Below, one piece after another: positions 48,345 to 60,310 of a stretch of 64,000 nucleotides of DNA. Both the position numbers and the translations under genes were made by a program. Within the stretch, counting starts at the first letter, position 1; each line of letters starts with the position of its first letter. The notes under the pieces were generated by a model that worked only from the letters and a program-made list of their open reading frames with translations, did not search any database and had not been told where the DNA came from. Source of the DNA: Diadema setosum (taxonomy: Eukaryota > Echinodermata > Echinoidea > Diadematoida > Diadematidae); contig NC_092692.1 in the NCBI RefSeq assembly GCF_964275005.1, positions 11,079,643-11,143,642 of the forward strand. Reading direction: 5' to 3'.

Positions 48345-48662
48345 CTATGGTAGACCTTTGTACCAATCTATTTCTTCCAGCACCAAGCTAGATGCAGCAT
48401 TGGACTGTCTGGTTGCTTCCATTATCCACTGTATATCAGTATACATATTCTCTGAATCACTAACACGTGGGAAAACTCCACAACGACAGGAAATTAATCG
48501 GATCGTGTCAGTTGGACCCATTGTGACGTAATCACTCATTCGGAAGCAAGAAGGGGGAGGTGGGCTACCAGAGCGATTTCCTCTTTCTTCATTTTGCATG
48601 CACAGAGACAGACAACCGCCTCCTGTCAACCAACGCCTATACCAGTGATTCATAATTCTCAT
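48345..48662 (-). CDS. Unidentified 105-codon open frame inside intron 1
   Basis: Starts ATG and ends TAG; composition and codons look more coding-like than nearby chance ORFs. The peptide has no repeats and includes SPPPPSCFRMSDYVTMGP and TDIQWIMEATRQSNAASSL. I recognise no domain, signal peptide or membrane span. It lies on the same strand as gene A, between exons 1 and 2, but no consensus donor ends it in a useful phase. It may be a fragment of a transposon protein, an unrelated intronic single-exon gene, or chance. Confidence 0.2.
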   Translation of the reverse strand: MRIMNHWYRRWLTGGGCLSLCMQNEERGNRSGSPPPPSCFRMSDYVTMGPTDTIRLISCRCGVFPRVSDSENMYTDIQWIMEATRQSNAASSLVLEEIDWYKGLP

Positions 48663-48948
48663 TAATAATCATGGATACATCGCTGCTTTTATTTCGTTTA
48701 TAGTAGACATAAGACTGGCGGAAAGATAAAGGTGTTCGGTTGTGTTATGTTCTTTGTCTATTTTCTAGACACTGTCTGGAATTTCTTTCTTTTGGTTTTG
48801 TTTGTTTTAAAGACTATGGTAGCTAGGACTCTACTTGGTGGTTGGTGACTGTCGCCTATGGTAATATGGAGTGTGGTGTACTGATTGATATTGGTTCTCT
48901 TGCATCACAAGCCATTTTCTCCCACGTACAATGATCGTCGTAAAAAAA

Positions 48949-49496
48949 AGGGCTTTTTACACTTGTAAATTTTTGCTTAGTCCCGTACCAACGGTGGGGC
49001 TAAGGGGGGGGGGGGGCCTTAGCCCCACCGTTGGTACGGGACTATCTTTCGCCCACTTTCTGTTTACACTCGTTTTTGCCAAAGTGGGCTAGCCCCACCG
49101 ATAATACCGTACTATAGCCCTGCAAAATAGCAGGGTTAGCACCGCAATTGCGGTGCCAAGCAAGTGAGTGTAAACAGAACGAAAAAATAATCCGGGGCTA
49201 AGCGACGGAGACGAAGTCCGACCCCCACTGACCAATCAGAAACGAGGTAATCAAGTGCTGCCGGTGCGTGCGTGTACGTGTACAGTGCGCAATGTAATCA
49301 TGAATATTCATGTGGTTTGGAAAGTCCGGGGCTAAGAAATACGAGTGTAAAAAGGTCAGTTTTCTCCTTAGCCCCGGACAAGAGATAGTACGGGACTAAT
49401 TGGCCAGTGTAAAAGCTGAAAAAATTGGTACGGGACTAACGATAGTCCTGGGTCAGAGAAAGTCCGGGGTTAAGAAACACAAGTGTAAAAAGAGAC
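48949..49496. mobile_element. Multi-hairpin element with CTTTTTACACTTG ends
   Basis: The left end reads CTTTTTACACTTGT. The right end read inward is also CTTTTTACACTTGT. The interior contains a perfect 27-bp-arm hairpin (48979-49005 against 49017-49043) around a run of eleven G; an 18-bp perfect palindrome GCACCGCAATTGCGGTGC at 49139-49156; CCCTGCAAAATAGCAGGG just before it; and CTGTTTACACTCG paired with GAGTGTAAACAG. The phrase AGTCCCGTACC or its complement recurs at least four times. No ORF. Confidence 0.75.
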
Positions 49497-50830
49497 TTTT
49501 GCCAGCATCAATTTTTGATAATCATTCCACGACATCATCGTCAACTTGATCACCATCATTAATGTCATAATCATTACATCATGTTTTTTTCCTCACTTCC
49601 ACTTACTCTGTTCTTATCAAGACTATGGTATTCATTTTACTTCTGTAGATTTACACGTTTTACATTTACATGTTTTTATTTCTCTGCCGGGACAGCCCAG
49701 TTCAACAGAATTTGTTTTCCAGTGGCAGAATTGGGTTTTGGGTGATGGGATAAAAAAAATGACAAACACTTAAAACCGGGGTTTCCCTTTTTTTTTTCTG
49801 CTCGGGCTCCTTGATCGGATGCTTGATCTGTATTACCATGAACTCCAATCGCAAAAAGGTAGGAACTGTACCCTTGGATTTGACACGGCGTCATTTACGT
49901 TTTACGAAGCAAGCCGCACCACCACCACTGAGCTGATGCCAATATTTCTTGCAGTGACACGAGGATATGTGTTTAATTGTCTGCCCTTATTTAGGATTTC
50001 AAACCTCCTCTATACCCTTTGACTTTCTTTGAGCCTTCGCTTACCTTTCTGACTGTTTTCATTTCATTCCCCTTACTTTGTATATCAAAGTAAAACTGAA
50101 TCATTCACGAACCCTCCATCTTATCAAGAGTGAATTATGTCATTCTTTCTGAAGTTTCCCCTCATGAATAGGTGCTTGCTTGTGCGATTACGAAAGTCCA
50201 CCAATTACTTTTAATGGTGTCGAGTTCGCTGTTAATTTCAATAAGATGTCAAGTTTGCGGACAATAGGGCGGAAATAAATGACGTTATTTGTCAATGGGA
50301 TAGTTTAGATAAGTGAGCGTATATTTATAGCAATGACGAGAAGTTAAACGGTGAAGGGAGAATAACTAAGTACTTTTGCAAAGTTTGGTCATTTTAAAAC
50401 TACTCTATTTATTTTCTTACACGAACCTAAATGTTTATAGCCATTTAAAAATACATTAATTATTTTGCTTTAAGTTTGTTTCGAGTGTTGTTTCTTTGTT
50501 TGATTTGTAGAGTTAATTCACCTCTGCTAAATCTTTTTGATTTCTCAGTAAGAAAAAAACAGAAGTACAAGCATAAATCCTCGAGGATCAGACTAGATGT
50601 GTAACGTTGGATGGGCTGCCGATACATTATGATGTGCATGCATTGAAAGAGGTGGTGGGGAAAAGACCAATTCTCGTCTATGTGAACATGCGAACAATTT
50701 AATTTAATTCTATTTCTCTATATTGCTCAACAACAACAACAACAACAACAACAGTTAAATAGATAACATCTCCACCTAATATTATCTAAGGTCAACACTT
50801 TCGTGTACTTATCAGAACATATCATGTTCC

Positions 50831-51245
50831 CCCTTAAAGGTACTGTTACCATCGGGAGCATTGAAGCAAAAAAAAAAATGTTCGAGATATCACATTCGAT
50901 GCATATGACATTGTGTAGGTCAGTTGAATCACAAAACATCCTACATACAAAAATTGTAATAACGCCTAAGATATAAGGAGATATCACTTTTCCCCCACTA
51001 AACCATAACTGCAGACGGTTTAGTCTAGAAACGTGTTATTATAACTTTTGTTTACATTTTGTGTATTTAAACACTATTGAATATTGATTATTCTGATTCA
51101 AATTTTACAGTAGTTATTTCTATTCTGAAGCACTAAAGCTGAGCTTTTGTTTCACCTGAAAATAGTAAATGCTGCCTTAGAAAATTATTTCAAATGATGC
51201 AATTTCAGGAGTAAGGTTTACTTTTGATGAAAAAAAAAACCGCTT
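50831..51245. repeat. Possible truncated TTAA-type element
   Basis: TTAAAGGTACTGTTACCATC at 50835 looks like a TTAAAGG terminus. No complementary right end was found before 51600, so the element, if real, is truncated. Two longer AT-rich stretches to the right have no other content. Confidence 0.3.
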
Positions 51246-51269
51246 TTCGAGGAAAGATATCACTGACGC

Positions 51270-51450
51270 CCATGAACATGAATAAGAAGAAGAAAAAATA
51301 AATAGGACAAGAAGAAGAATGAGAAGGTCCGGGGGAAGGAGAAGAAGATGCAAAATCTAATTTTAAAAAAAAAAGAAAGAGAAGATGAAAAGAAGAGGAG
51401 AAGGAGATGTAGGAGAGTAGAAGGAGGAAGAAGCAAGGAGCGAAGATGAA
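51270..51450. repeat. Polypurine tract just inside intron 1 of gene A
   Basis: About 180 bp of GAA/GAAGG-rich purine on the plus strand (pyrimidine on the transcribed sense strand) starting some 25 bp after the exon 1 donor. The long Ser/Phe/Leu-rich ORFs across it are low-complexity. Confidence 0.85.
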
Positions 51451-51474
51451 GAAGAAAAGTTGTCACACACGCAC

Positions 51475-51575
51475 CTGATTGCTCTTGTACATTGCCCAGA
51501 GTCCGCCGCACCGCTCGCCGCCAAATAAAGTAAAAGCAGGACGAACACCCCAACGCTGTACTTCAGCAGCCTCAT
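51475..51575 (-). CDS. Gene A exon 1: signal peptide
   Basis: Encodes residues 1-33. The ATG context is GCGACCATGA (A at -3). MRLLKYSVGVFVLLLLYLAA is a typical signal peptide with a cleavable SGAA/DSG region near residue 22-25. Cys29 would be the first EMI cysteine. The donor is ATCAG|GTGCGT; readthrough of the ORF beyond it enters the polypyrimidine tract and is not coding. The link to exon 2, 13.4 kb away, rests on phase, cysteine spacing and the absence of another candidate. Confidence 0.65.
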
Positions 51576-51589
51576 GGTCGCCTACATTA

Positions 51590-52610
51590 TCATGCATCAA
51601 AAATTAAAAAGAGAGAGAAAAAAAATGTCACCCACAGGATATAACAGCATCTTTTATCTAATCTCCACTCTGCGTTCATGAGCTAGACGTAACCATGGTA
51701 ACATCAGATGCTAAGTATTCGATACTATACGAGTTAGGGCAGACAATCTGAACAAACCATTTTTTTCCTTAAAATCCAATTTAAACTGTTCCGAAGCCAG
51801 CTCCAACGTGGAGTGGAGTTTGTTTTCAAATCATTTAAATTTAGTGCCCAACGGTCTTGATGTATATCAACCTTTTGTATGTGAGATACCGTGATGATGC
51901 ATTGTAAATCACTTAAGATAAATTAAAGACCATTCTAAACTAATCTAAGAGGCTTACTGATAGCCATGACCAATTGAAATAAATAAATGAAGAGCTAGAA
52001 TATACTGTAAGTCTGTAAAGTCGTTAAGGTTGCTCAAATCATTCTTTCTCTCAAGGTAGTCATCTTAGATGATATTATAGAAACTCGTGTTTTGATTAAT
52101 TTAACATATTTGATTGCTCTTTTGTTTTGTGACATTTTTATGTACAGGGAGAGGAATTTTACTCCTAGCTTACCTACAATGTTAAGAATTTTTTCCCATT
52201 CGCTTAACGACTCATCGGTTTGGATATCTCATTAACCTATACGTACCGAACCAATTTGTACCGTTAAAGTAGACACAACCAGTAGTGAAGTGGGGAAATA
52301 AAATAACATGCCAAATGCTTGCCTCTTATTGCAAGACAATCTCGATCTCATTGTTGATGCAACGTTAATTTTCGCTTTTGTAAGATTAATGGAGCACTTG
52401 ATCAAGTTAAGGATATGCCTTGGATCATCTATATAGCAGATTTATGACCATTACAGTGCGCTTCTCATTTAGTAATTAATACTAAACCATTTAATACCAT
52501 ATACTTCGTATTCAGTTAAAGGTGTTCAGATGACGAGGTATATAGAGGTCCAGAAAAGTATTACATGATCTTCATGGTGTCATTTTCGACCTTATCATTC
52601 ATTTGGAATA
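51590..52610. other. Presumed 5' flank of gene A, no motif assigned
   Basis: On the minus strand a CT-rich tract and ATAATGTAG directly precede GCGACCATG, which looks like a 3' splice site of a 5' UTR intron. I cannot place the promoter or first exon. Confidence 0.35.
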
Positions 52611-52615
52611 ATAAT

Positions 52616-52619
<4 letters not shown>

Positions 52620-52686
<67 letters not shown>

Positions 52687-52700
52687 TATATATATATATA
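52620..52700. repeat. TA-CA-TA compound microsatellite
   Basis: TA array, then about 14 bp of CA, then TA. Confidence 0.95.
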
Positions 52701-52799
52701 AACATATGATTTTAGATAACACCTTTCGCAGACAGTGCTTAGAAAATGTGTACTAAGCGTTGTCAGCAGTAAAACGCGGATTGGATGGGATATCACACC

Positions 52800-54567
52800 T
52801 GAAAATTAAGACACAAAGATGTCTTTTTAAGATCTTATGTCTCCTTAATGAATTGCTTATAACTCCAGATGATTTGTCTCCCTAAAGGTGTCATCCAAAG
52901 GAAAAAGACAGATAAGTATAGGTAGACCCCTACTTACAACCTAGAAATAATCCTATAACGATACCATTCCTGTGTTGGCATGTAATGTCCGTACAAAGTG
53001 ATAGGTCTTGATGTGAAATAAACATGGAGTGCTCATCCAGTTTACCTGTCCTTATGGAACATAAAAATAATAACATTTTTTTTTTTTATCTGAGGTCTGG
53101 GGATATGGCCAATATACATATCACATAAATCATATCATCCCTTCCTGGGAGGATTTTTGTAGCACGGGTCGACCTCAGCAAACTGGATGAATGTAATTTG
53201 ATAATATACGGGCTCTCATGTCTACATGTTTGCCCGGAATATAGTTCTGGGTGGACATAATGGATGACCTAATGTTATCGCCTATGATGAATTGGACTGG
53301 AAATACAGTGATGAAAATCAATCGTTGCCATAGCAACGTCTACCCCTGTTTAATCTCCATCGTAAGCGCAAATTATCACATACCAAACACGCCCCTGAAT
53401 TCCCTGCACTTCTTTTTTAAATCGAACACATGACAACATAATAATCACGGGATTAAAAGAAAAAAAGAAACCTCTTCTTAGAACATGTGCCAGCACGCAT
53501 TGAAAAAGAGAGAAAAAATCCACTTCCTATCCACAAAATCCGGACAAACAAGACTTTACCTAACGCACAATGTCAACTGCTTGTCTGCGGTAGCCTAATG
53601 CACATTCCTGACTCTACCGCCATTGTCAAATCCGTGTGTACGAAATAAGCTACCACCATATCATATACCCTCAGTGAAATAAGTTCGTAAAGTAAATTTG
53701 CGTGTAGGCGTACAGGTGAATTATTTGTAAGTGTGTTTGAGTTACACATGTAGTGAGATCATTAATTTGTAGAAGGATTTCAAACACTGCTCTTAGAGCA
53801 AGTTCGACAACGAAATCTTACTTATTTTGATTGCCTGACCTTAGACGATAATAAGAAGTCTTAAACAATGAGATAAAAAGGGTCTAACACATTATTATAC
53901 CCATTATTCATAAGTTATAGGAAACAATGATTTAATGGCAATGATATGAGTTCAATATTGTGGTTTCAAAAGTTAGTACATGTATGAATTCTTAACTTTC
54001 ACATTGTTCCTGCAAAGTTCAAAACATTATTTACAGAGGAAAACTAAAAGGATTTTCAGTCAAGCTCGGTTATAGTAGATCGTTAAGATAGTGAACGTAC
54101 ATTCAAATCAAAACCAGTGTCCCATCAAAAATGCGCGTATATAAATGGCACTGTGAAAGTTGTATTTGCTGTTTTTAGTTCTATTACAAGCCGCATTTCA
54201 ATAAATCACAATAATCAATGCCAAAGCAGTTCCTTACCAGCAGACTCCAAAGAAAAGAATTCGACTCTTTTAAGGGAAAGTAATCCGTCAGAGGCACGTC
54301 AATATTCAACACTGGTGGAAGTATGTACCAACTGGATACAACTTTATGAACGGTGTGTATATGTCACTCTTGGCGCTGGTGTCCCATAGAATGTCTGACC
54401 CAAAAGTAAAAAAAAAAAAAAAAAAAAAAAATCAAAGGTACCAGGAAGCTACGACAGCAACCAACACATGAAAAACAAACCCGTTATCGGAAATGAAATT
54501 CTGCTGTTGGAAGAAGTGGTAGTAGTGCCTCACACACACACACACGCACACGCACACACACACACAC

Positions 54568-54599
<32 letters not shown>

Positions 54600-57500
54600 C
54601 ACAGAGATTTTATAGGGTGGTGTAATCTCCTTGTCACACACGCATACGAACACACATACACACACACGGGCACCAATACACAGTCATGACAACCTAATAA
54701 AGATGAAACACTGAAGGGCTCTTTGAAAGGCTTTGTTTCGATTATGTGTGTGCGTGCATAATATGTGATTGCGTCCGTCCTCACATTTGTGTGTGTGTGT
54801 GTGTGTGTATGTGTGTGTGCGTATGCATGTGTGCGTGCGTGTGTGCGTGCGTGTGTGTATGTGTGTATGTGTGTTTATGCGTCAGGGTAAGTGTGCATCT
54901 TTGAAATATTTGGGACGTTGTGGCAATCCATCCTGAACTTTAAAGGACCTTACGACACTTAATAATTAAATCAAGAAAGCAGTGAGACAATTTATTCATT
55001 CATGATTTCTTTTACTGAAAACAAATATTCATACAATGCACACATTGCTTTAGAACGTGCTTACAAACTTAAACAGTGTAAACAAAACAGTATGAGCTAA
55101 GTTCAAACAGCACAACAGTGCAAAGCCGTTTTTCAAAATCTCAGTCAGCAGCGGACCAAAACCAGACTAATAGCAACCATCTTTTGTATATCATAATGTG
55201 TTTATTTCAATTTCATCATATCTAATTAGAATGGTTTACGGTAGCTGTTATTTCATATTTTATAACATTAAATGATTATACAATGGATATAATGACACAC
55301 GGGCCTTGACATCTGCAGCTGATATGAAGAAAATAACGGCACACTTCACGAAGCCTTGCTGAAAGGGGGTCTTCGTGTCATCATTGTCATGGGGCGTATG
55401 AATAGCCGTTTTGATCATCAGATGACATTCGCAACAATGGAGTTACGCAGTTAGCTTATTGTGTGCTCTGCTTGTAACACGTGTCAGGTTATACTCAAAA
55501 TAGTATAAGTAGGCTTACTGTAACAGGAAACTGAAACCACTACGATTTATATATAGTTCCCAGCTTTGATTTGTCCAGTCCGGTCATGTAGCAAGCTTTA
55601 TACAGTCACCATTCAAGACTTAGATCTTTTTGTCGACTACAACGATATCTTGTGCACAACAACAACAGCAAAAGTAAAATGGCATAATTTTTTGAACGAA
55701 AAGGTTTTGAGCAAAATAATTTGGCAGGAGTATTTTTTTCTACTCTAATTACTGACTAACTTCTGTATGAAATGAGAATGAAGTGTAAAGTCATGCATGA
55801 GTGAACACACTATTGAAGACAAAATGGTCATTGTCGTCCATTTTTTGACCCCCTCACACCTATCTTGACACTTTTTACAGTTAGGTGAGAACATTTTCTT
55901 TTTTTTTTTTTGGGGGGGGGGGGGGGGGTGAAGACTATGTTCAACCTCCATACAACTGCGAATTCATCTGAGTTAATTGAAAGACCTGACATGAGAGAGT
56001 GATTTATTGATTAGCCTGTCAATAAGATTAAATATTTTTTTGTTTTTATTTTTTTAAGTATTTTTAAGTTTTATTGTTTGTATGTTGTCTTGTTTGTTTG
56101 GGGTTTGAGGTTGTCATTTCTTTCGATTCGGAGAGTAGTTAATGTAACTAAGCAGAGACAACAACACAAAATGTATGGAATATTGCAAATACATTTTATA
56201 TCTGAGGTTCATACTTGACTTGATATCTTGGGTTTTTAAACATTTACACTTCTCAACCGGAATCTTTGAATAAATAATCTCCACTTACATTTTTTTTTCT
56301 TCCTACAATTGCAAGGTATATAGCACACCCTTTGATTCATGAATATTTGCAAAACTCTTCGTATACCTGTAGCATAATAAAGTAATGAAATGTGCATGAA
56401 AAAAACCCCACAAAACCATATTTTGCATGTAATAATTACCATGAATCACCGGTGTCAAAGAATACTCTGGAATAGATAAGTGATTCACATACTTATAATA
56501 GATAAAATATTTTCCACACTTGGGGGGGGGGGCATACATAAATCAGGAATCAAACAGGAAAGTATCTTGGAAGTAAATGGTGTTGGTATTTAACAGGCGA
56601 CAATAAAACTATATGCTAGTCTCTACCTTAACTGTACTTCCTCTATACGGGAATTTCCAAAAGGAAACAATTTCCAATAAATTTATCCATACTTGGCTCG
56701 CCAGATACCCATCGTCATAATTTTGATCACGTGCTCTTGTCATCATAATATGTTTCATGGAAGCTAATAACATTTTTGGCAAAGATAGAAAAAAAAGACC
56801 AACAACAATCTCAACATTCAGGCTTTCTTTCACTTCGTTGGGTTAAGTTTCCATTTGCGTAGTCACATTGTAAAAACAGTCAACGTGGTACTTTGGCGGC
56901 ATCGGTACCATAAATATATCGAAAACATCATAATTTCACACCTATCAAATATTGATATACTGTGCATCCGTTAGGAGCCCTTCATCACCAAGACGATAAC
57001 CATACAAAAGAAACAAGAAAAAGACGTGGTGAAAAATGACATTATCCTACTTTTTGCGTACCCTCATTTCTGCATTCTACATGCCGTATGCACGCGTGGG
57101 CCTATCTATGATTCATAATTCCAGCAAGACGCTGCCACGTGCATATAAATCTATTAATATATGTGGAAATCAAAACCTCCCAGAGGTTAAGCTATGTACT
57201 TCGGCACGGCGAGATTTTAGAGCTAGCAATAAACGCCGTCTATTTTTGCTTTGACAATTAAAAGGAGGATAGCAATACACTTTTTTTTTTTAGCATGAAA
57301 CATTAACTCACATCAGAGTTAAAACTTTCTTTTAAGAGACGTAATCAATGCGATGACAATCGTGAGACTTCCATGAACACGGCTCTGATGACAGCTTCAA
57401 ATTTTGTAACAATGAAAATGGTATCTATACGTACTGTTCACTATAATTTTTTTTTTTACCTCTGGGAGATTCGAGATGCCAGTATGTGTTCATGACCAAA

Positions 57501-59680
57501 ACCGAGAAAAGGAAACGATCGAAATAGACACCCAGACATGATTGTCTTTCTCTGCCTCCCTTTCTTGTGTTTTTGTCTGTTTGTATGTCTAAATGTATTG
57601 TTTGTTTGATCCAAGCCATTGTTCAAGCCCATTTATCTGTACTGAGTTTTTTCTTTTGCGCAGGGATGGTTTTGAAGGTTTTCTCCTGTATTTTTAAGAA
57701 GTCTACATATCAAACCCCAATCTTGCTGCCAATTCAAATTGTTCATACTCTCCGATAACCATACACAGTTATAAATGATTACATCAGTACCAATACCTTT
57801 ACACAATAATCTTTTCAAAATAAAAAGAAAAAAGACGAGGAAAATTGTATAACTTGACCTAGAAACTCCAAATATTCGATGCAGCCCGATTCCTGGAATT
57901 CTTTGTCATTTCATCGCGCCGACATATACTCAGGACGCAAAGAAACAGCAAGGGTAAGCTCAGACACCACACTCAACACGAGTAAACCGCCAGTAATTTT
58001 GACGTAGATTTCGTTATGGTCAGCTGATATAGACTGGCGGTGCAAAATGTTATGTTTGGCTACTTCGAATCTTGACTGATAAGAAGAAGACATAGCTCGA
58101 CAACAATTCAACTTTTCAACACTGTTGATTGGCGAGTACTGTCGACAAAGGAAACGCAATAGAAAAGGACGAGAGCGCTCGTTTCCACCGTCTAAATTAA
58201 AAAACACAAAACACAAAAGAATGCGGTGCCCAAACAACTGCAATAACTCTACGCTTTAAGACACTAACATCGCGTTCTCTAAAAGTGACAAAGGTCATAC
58301 GAATTTAGCGTATTGAGAGCAGCAATAGGAATCTGACGATAGGCAGAAATTACAGCCGCAATGCTTGAGTATACATATGAAGCCATAGTCGCAGTTCGCT
58401 GGTGCAACAATGAATCCTTGACTCAATTAGTGTTCAAGGCAAGGTGATGTCGCCATTCATGCTGGTTAATGGTGTCGATATTTTAGTTCGGTCGAGCATC
58501 CTGTACTTTGGCTTTGTTTTCTACAGACGTGGAAGAAAGAGCAGCAAGGCACAAAAAAAAAAAAAAAAAAAAAAAAAAACCAGACCAACATACAGAAATG
58601 CACTAGTGGAGTGTTTCCCAATGCAAACTGAAGCTGGCTCCCTCTATATGGCAAGTAGGCATTATCCTCGTCGTCAGACCGATGTGACGTCTTTCGTCGT
58701 AGAGGGCGCTCATCACTTCTTCTTTTTCCCTGTTGAGACAGATCGCAGAATAAAAAATACACCGCGTTACATTATTGTTACACATCGGAGAGATTTTGCT
58801 ATTGGATTTTCACGTACAAATTTTGCCTAATTCAGTACAGTGAGAGGCGGAATATAATCATTATGGATGGTAACTTTATGAATACCATGGCAGTATTCTG
58901 AGAGCCGAAAAGAAAGTCTGCAGGAAAAACAGTATTTTTATTTCCCTGCAATGCCACATGTAGTATTACAATTATGGGGGGAAACAGTATTTCCAATAAA
59001 ACCTGCAGAAGTTTTGGGAAAAACAAACAAACAAACAAAAAGAAAAAACAAAGCAAAATAAAAACAAGATTACAAAACACGGCAAAATAGTAACTCTCAG
59101 CATCTGCGAAAATGACATTTATTTGTATGGTAGCATTTTTTTAACTCATATTGCTCAATGCCGGTTTTTTTTTTTTTCTTTTAACTTTAACTGGCGCGTA
59201 TAAACATGGAGCTATGAAAGCATATTCCAGCAAAATTTCAGTTAGTTGCTACTTTTCTGCAGTGAGTTACTATGGTATTTGACATTCTTGATAAGGCATG
59301 TCATCATTATTCCTCTACGAAGTGGGCGATAAAAACGTCACATCCTCAAGCGTTTACTATATTCAACGGCGGGGCAAAGACTCGAATGAAGCCTAAGTTC
59401 GTCGAATACGAAGATTAAACTGTGATCGCATGAAGATGATTTTATTCAACGTTCTCATCAGCGGGGATACAGCTGTGCTTGTAATCGACTTCTAATAAAA
59501 ATCATTCCCTTCTATAGTCGCTTTAATCGTTCCGTCAATGGAAAATCTATGCCCAGTCCGAATGACGGACCAAGTTCAGCTTTCACATTTTAGATTATCT
59601 GATACAATGTATTGGTCTTCTAGTTCTTCAGACAGTTTGTTCCAGGGGCAGTCATGTTCATAATACTCTTCTTTATGGTT
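52800..59680. other. Gene-poor interval with simple repeats
   Basis: Contains an A-run at 54407-54430, CA arrays at 54531-54599, GT arrays at 54788-54880, a T-run then G-run at 55898-55928 and an A-run at 58553-58579. ORFs of 90-128 codons (54117-54389, 57911-58243, 58444-58830) show no domain. The one at 57911-58243 (minus) has one hydrophobic stretch but no other support. Confidence 0.55.
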
Positions 59681-59686
59681 GTACTC

Positions 59687-59820
59687 TTAATTACGCCTTG
59701 TAAATCCCTTATCATTTATCCATAAATGATGTCCTTGGTGAAATTTGTATTTGTTTCCTTTACCTTTCTTCTTTCCCTTCCTCTTCTTGCCACCTTTTCC
59801 TTGTAGTTTCCGGATATATG
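59687..59820 (-). CDS. Possible Lys-rich terminal exon
   Basis: A good minus-strand acceptor (CTCCTCTGTTTCTACAG) precedes a frame reading YIRKLQGKGGKKRKGKKKGK and ending after 20 more residues at a TAA (59687-59689). The frame needs one nucleotide from the previous exon, exactly what the CARD exon of gene B (62012-62296) supplies. Using this exon instead of the death-domain exon would give a CARD with a basic tail. A GTAAAG inside it could also be a donor, making it internal. No family recognised; it may be an unrelated gene or chance. Confidence 0.3.
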
Positions 59821-60009
59821 CTGTAGAAACAGAGGAGTAAACATAGTAAATGAAACGGAAACGTTAAATTGCTAAAGCGGCAGACTGTACACTGTCGAAA
59901 AGAATAGACAGAGCATGGTAACTCTAGGCGCAACGTAAAGGGTTGCCGTATGGAGTTTCACATGAAGATACAGTTTACATGAAAGCAAGATATTATTCAG
60001 AGGGGTGAA

Positions 60010-60155
60010 GGTTTAGGTGTGAGTTTCTTCAATTTGTCTCCCTCTACAAATGAATGCCTTGTCCGCCTTGGACTACTTAACATAACAATGTAAGAATTTC
60101 GGAGCTTGGGTATTTGTTCCATGTTCATCGTGTCACTGCCGGCAACCAGGGACAG
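60010..60155 (-). mobile_element. SINE family B, minus-strand copy
   Basis: On the minus strand the 3' part reads CATTTGTAGAGGGAGACAAA, then TTGAAGAAACTCACACCTAA, matching the 3' end of the plus-strand copy that follows. The two copies lie back to back. Confidence 0.5.
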
Positions 60156-60310
60156 CCTGGTGGTAGTGTCGCTGCCCGGAAAGCAGTAGATGACAGGTTC
60201 GAGTCCCACTGGTTCCTTTTTCCGACATGTTTGTTAATTTACAGATAAGCAGTTGCGATCTTAACAGATTTCATTTGTAGAGGGAGACAAATTGAAAAAA
60301 CGCACACCTA
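60156..60310 (+). mobile_element. SINE family B, plus-strand copy
   Basis: tRNA-like head with GGTGGTAGTGTCGCTGCCC and B-box-like GGTTCGAGTCCCACTGG, then CCGACATGTTTGTTAATTTA, GCAGTTGCGATCTTAACAG and GAGGGAGACAAATTG. Closely similar to 40990-41139. Confidence 0.7.

Larger units (their letters stand above)
25398..51575 (-). other. Gene A span: EMI-domain single-pass receptor (six coding exons)
   Basis: The spliced model is 51575-51475, 38089-37997, 36280-36171, 31969-31648, 27253-27216 and 26818-25398. Every junction has GT/AG borders and the phases match throughout (2, 2, 1, 2, 1). The sum is 2085 nt, or 694 residues plus stop. Predicted order: signal peptide (1 to about 23), EMI domain (about 29-100, Cys 29, 55, 61, 86, 87, 97), Thr/Ser/Pro-rich stalk (103-168), membrane span (about 171-192), Cys-rich juxtamembrane segment (190-197), basic stretch, then a tail to 694 with 17 tyrosines. 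Draper, CED-1 and MEGF10 have an EMI domain, many EGF repeats, a span and a tyrosine tail; here the EGF repeats are missing. An unseen exon could still sit in intron 3 (4.2 kb), but any such exon would have to keep phase. The start ATG has A at -3. A pyrimidine-rich stretch ending ATAATGTAG just before it suggests a 5' UTR intron. Confidence 0.8.
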
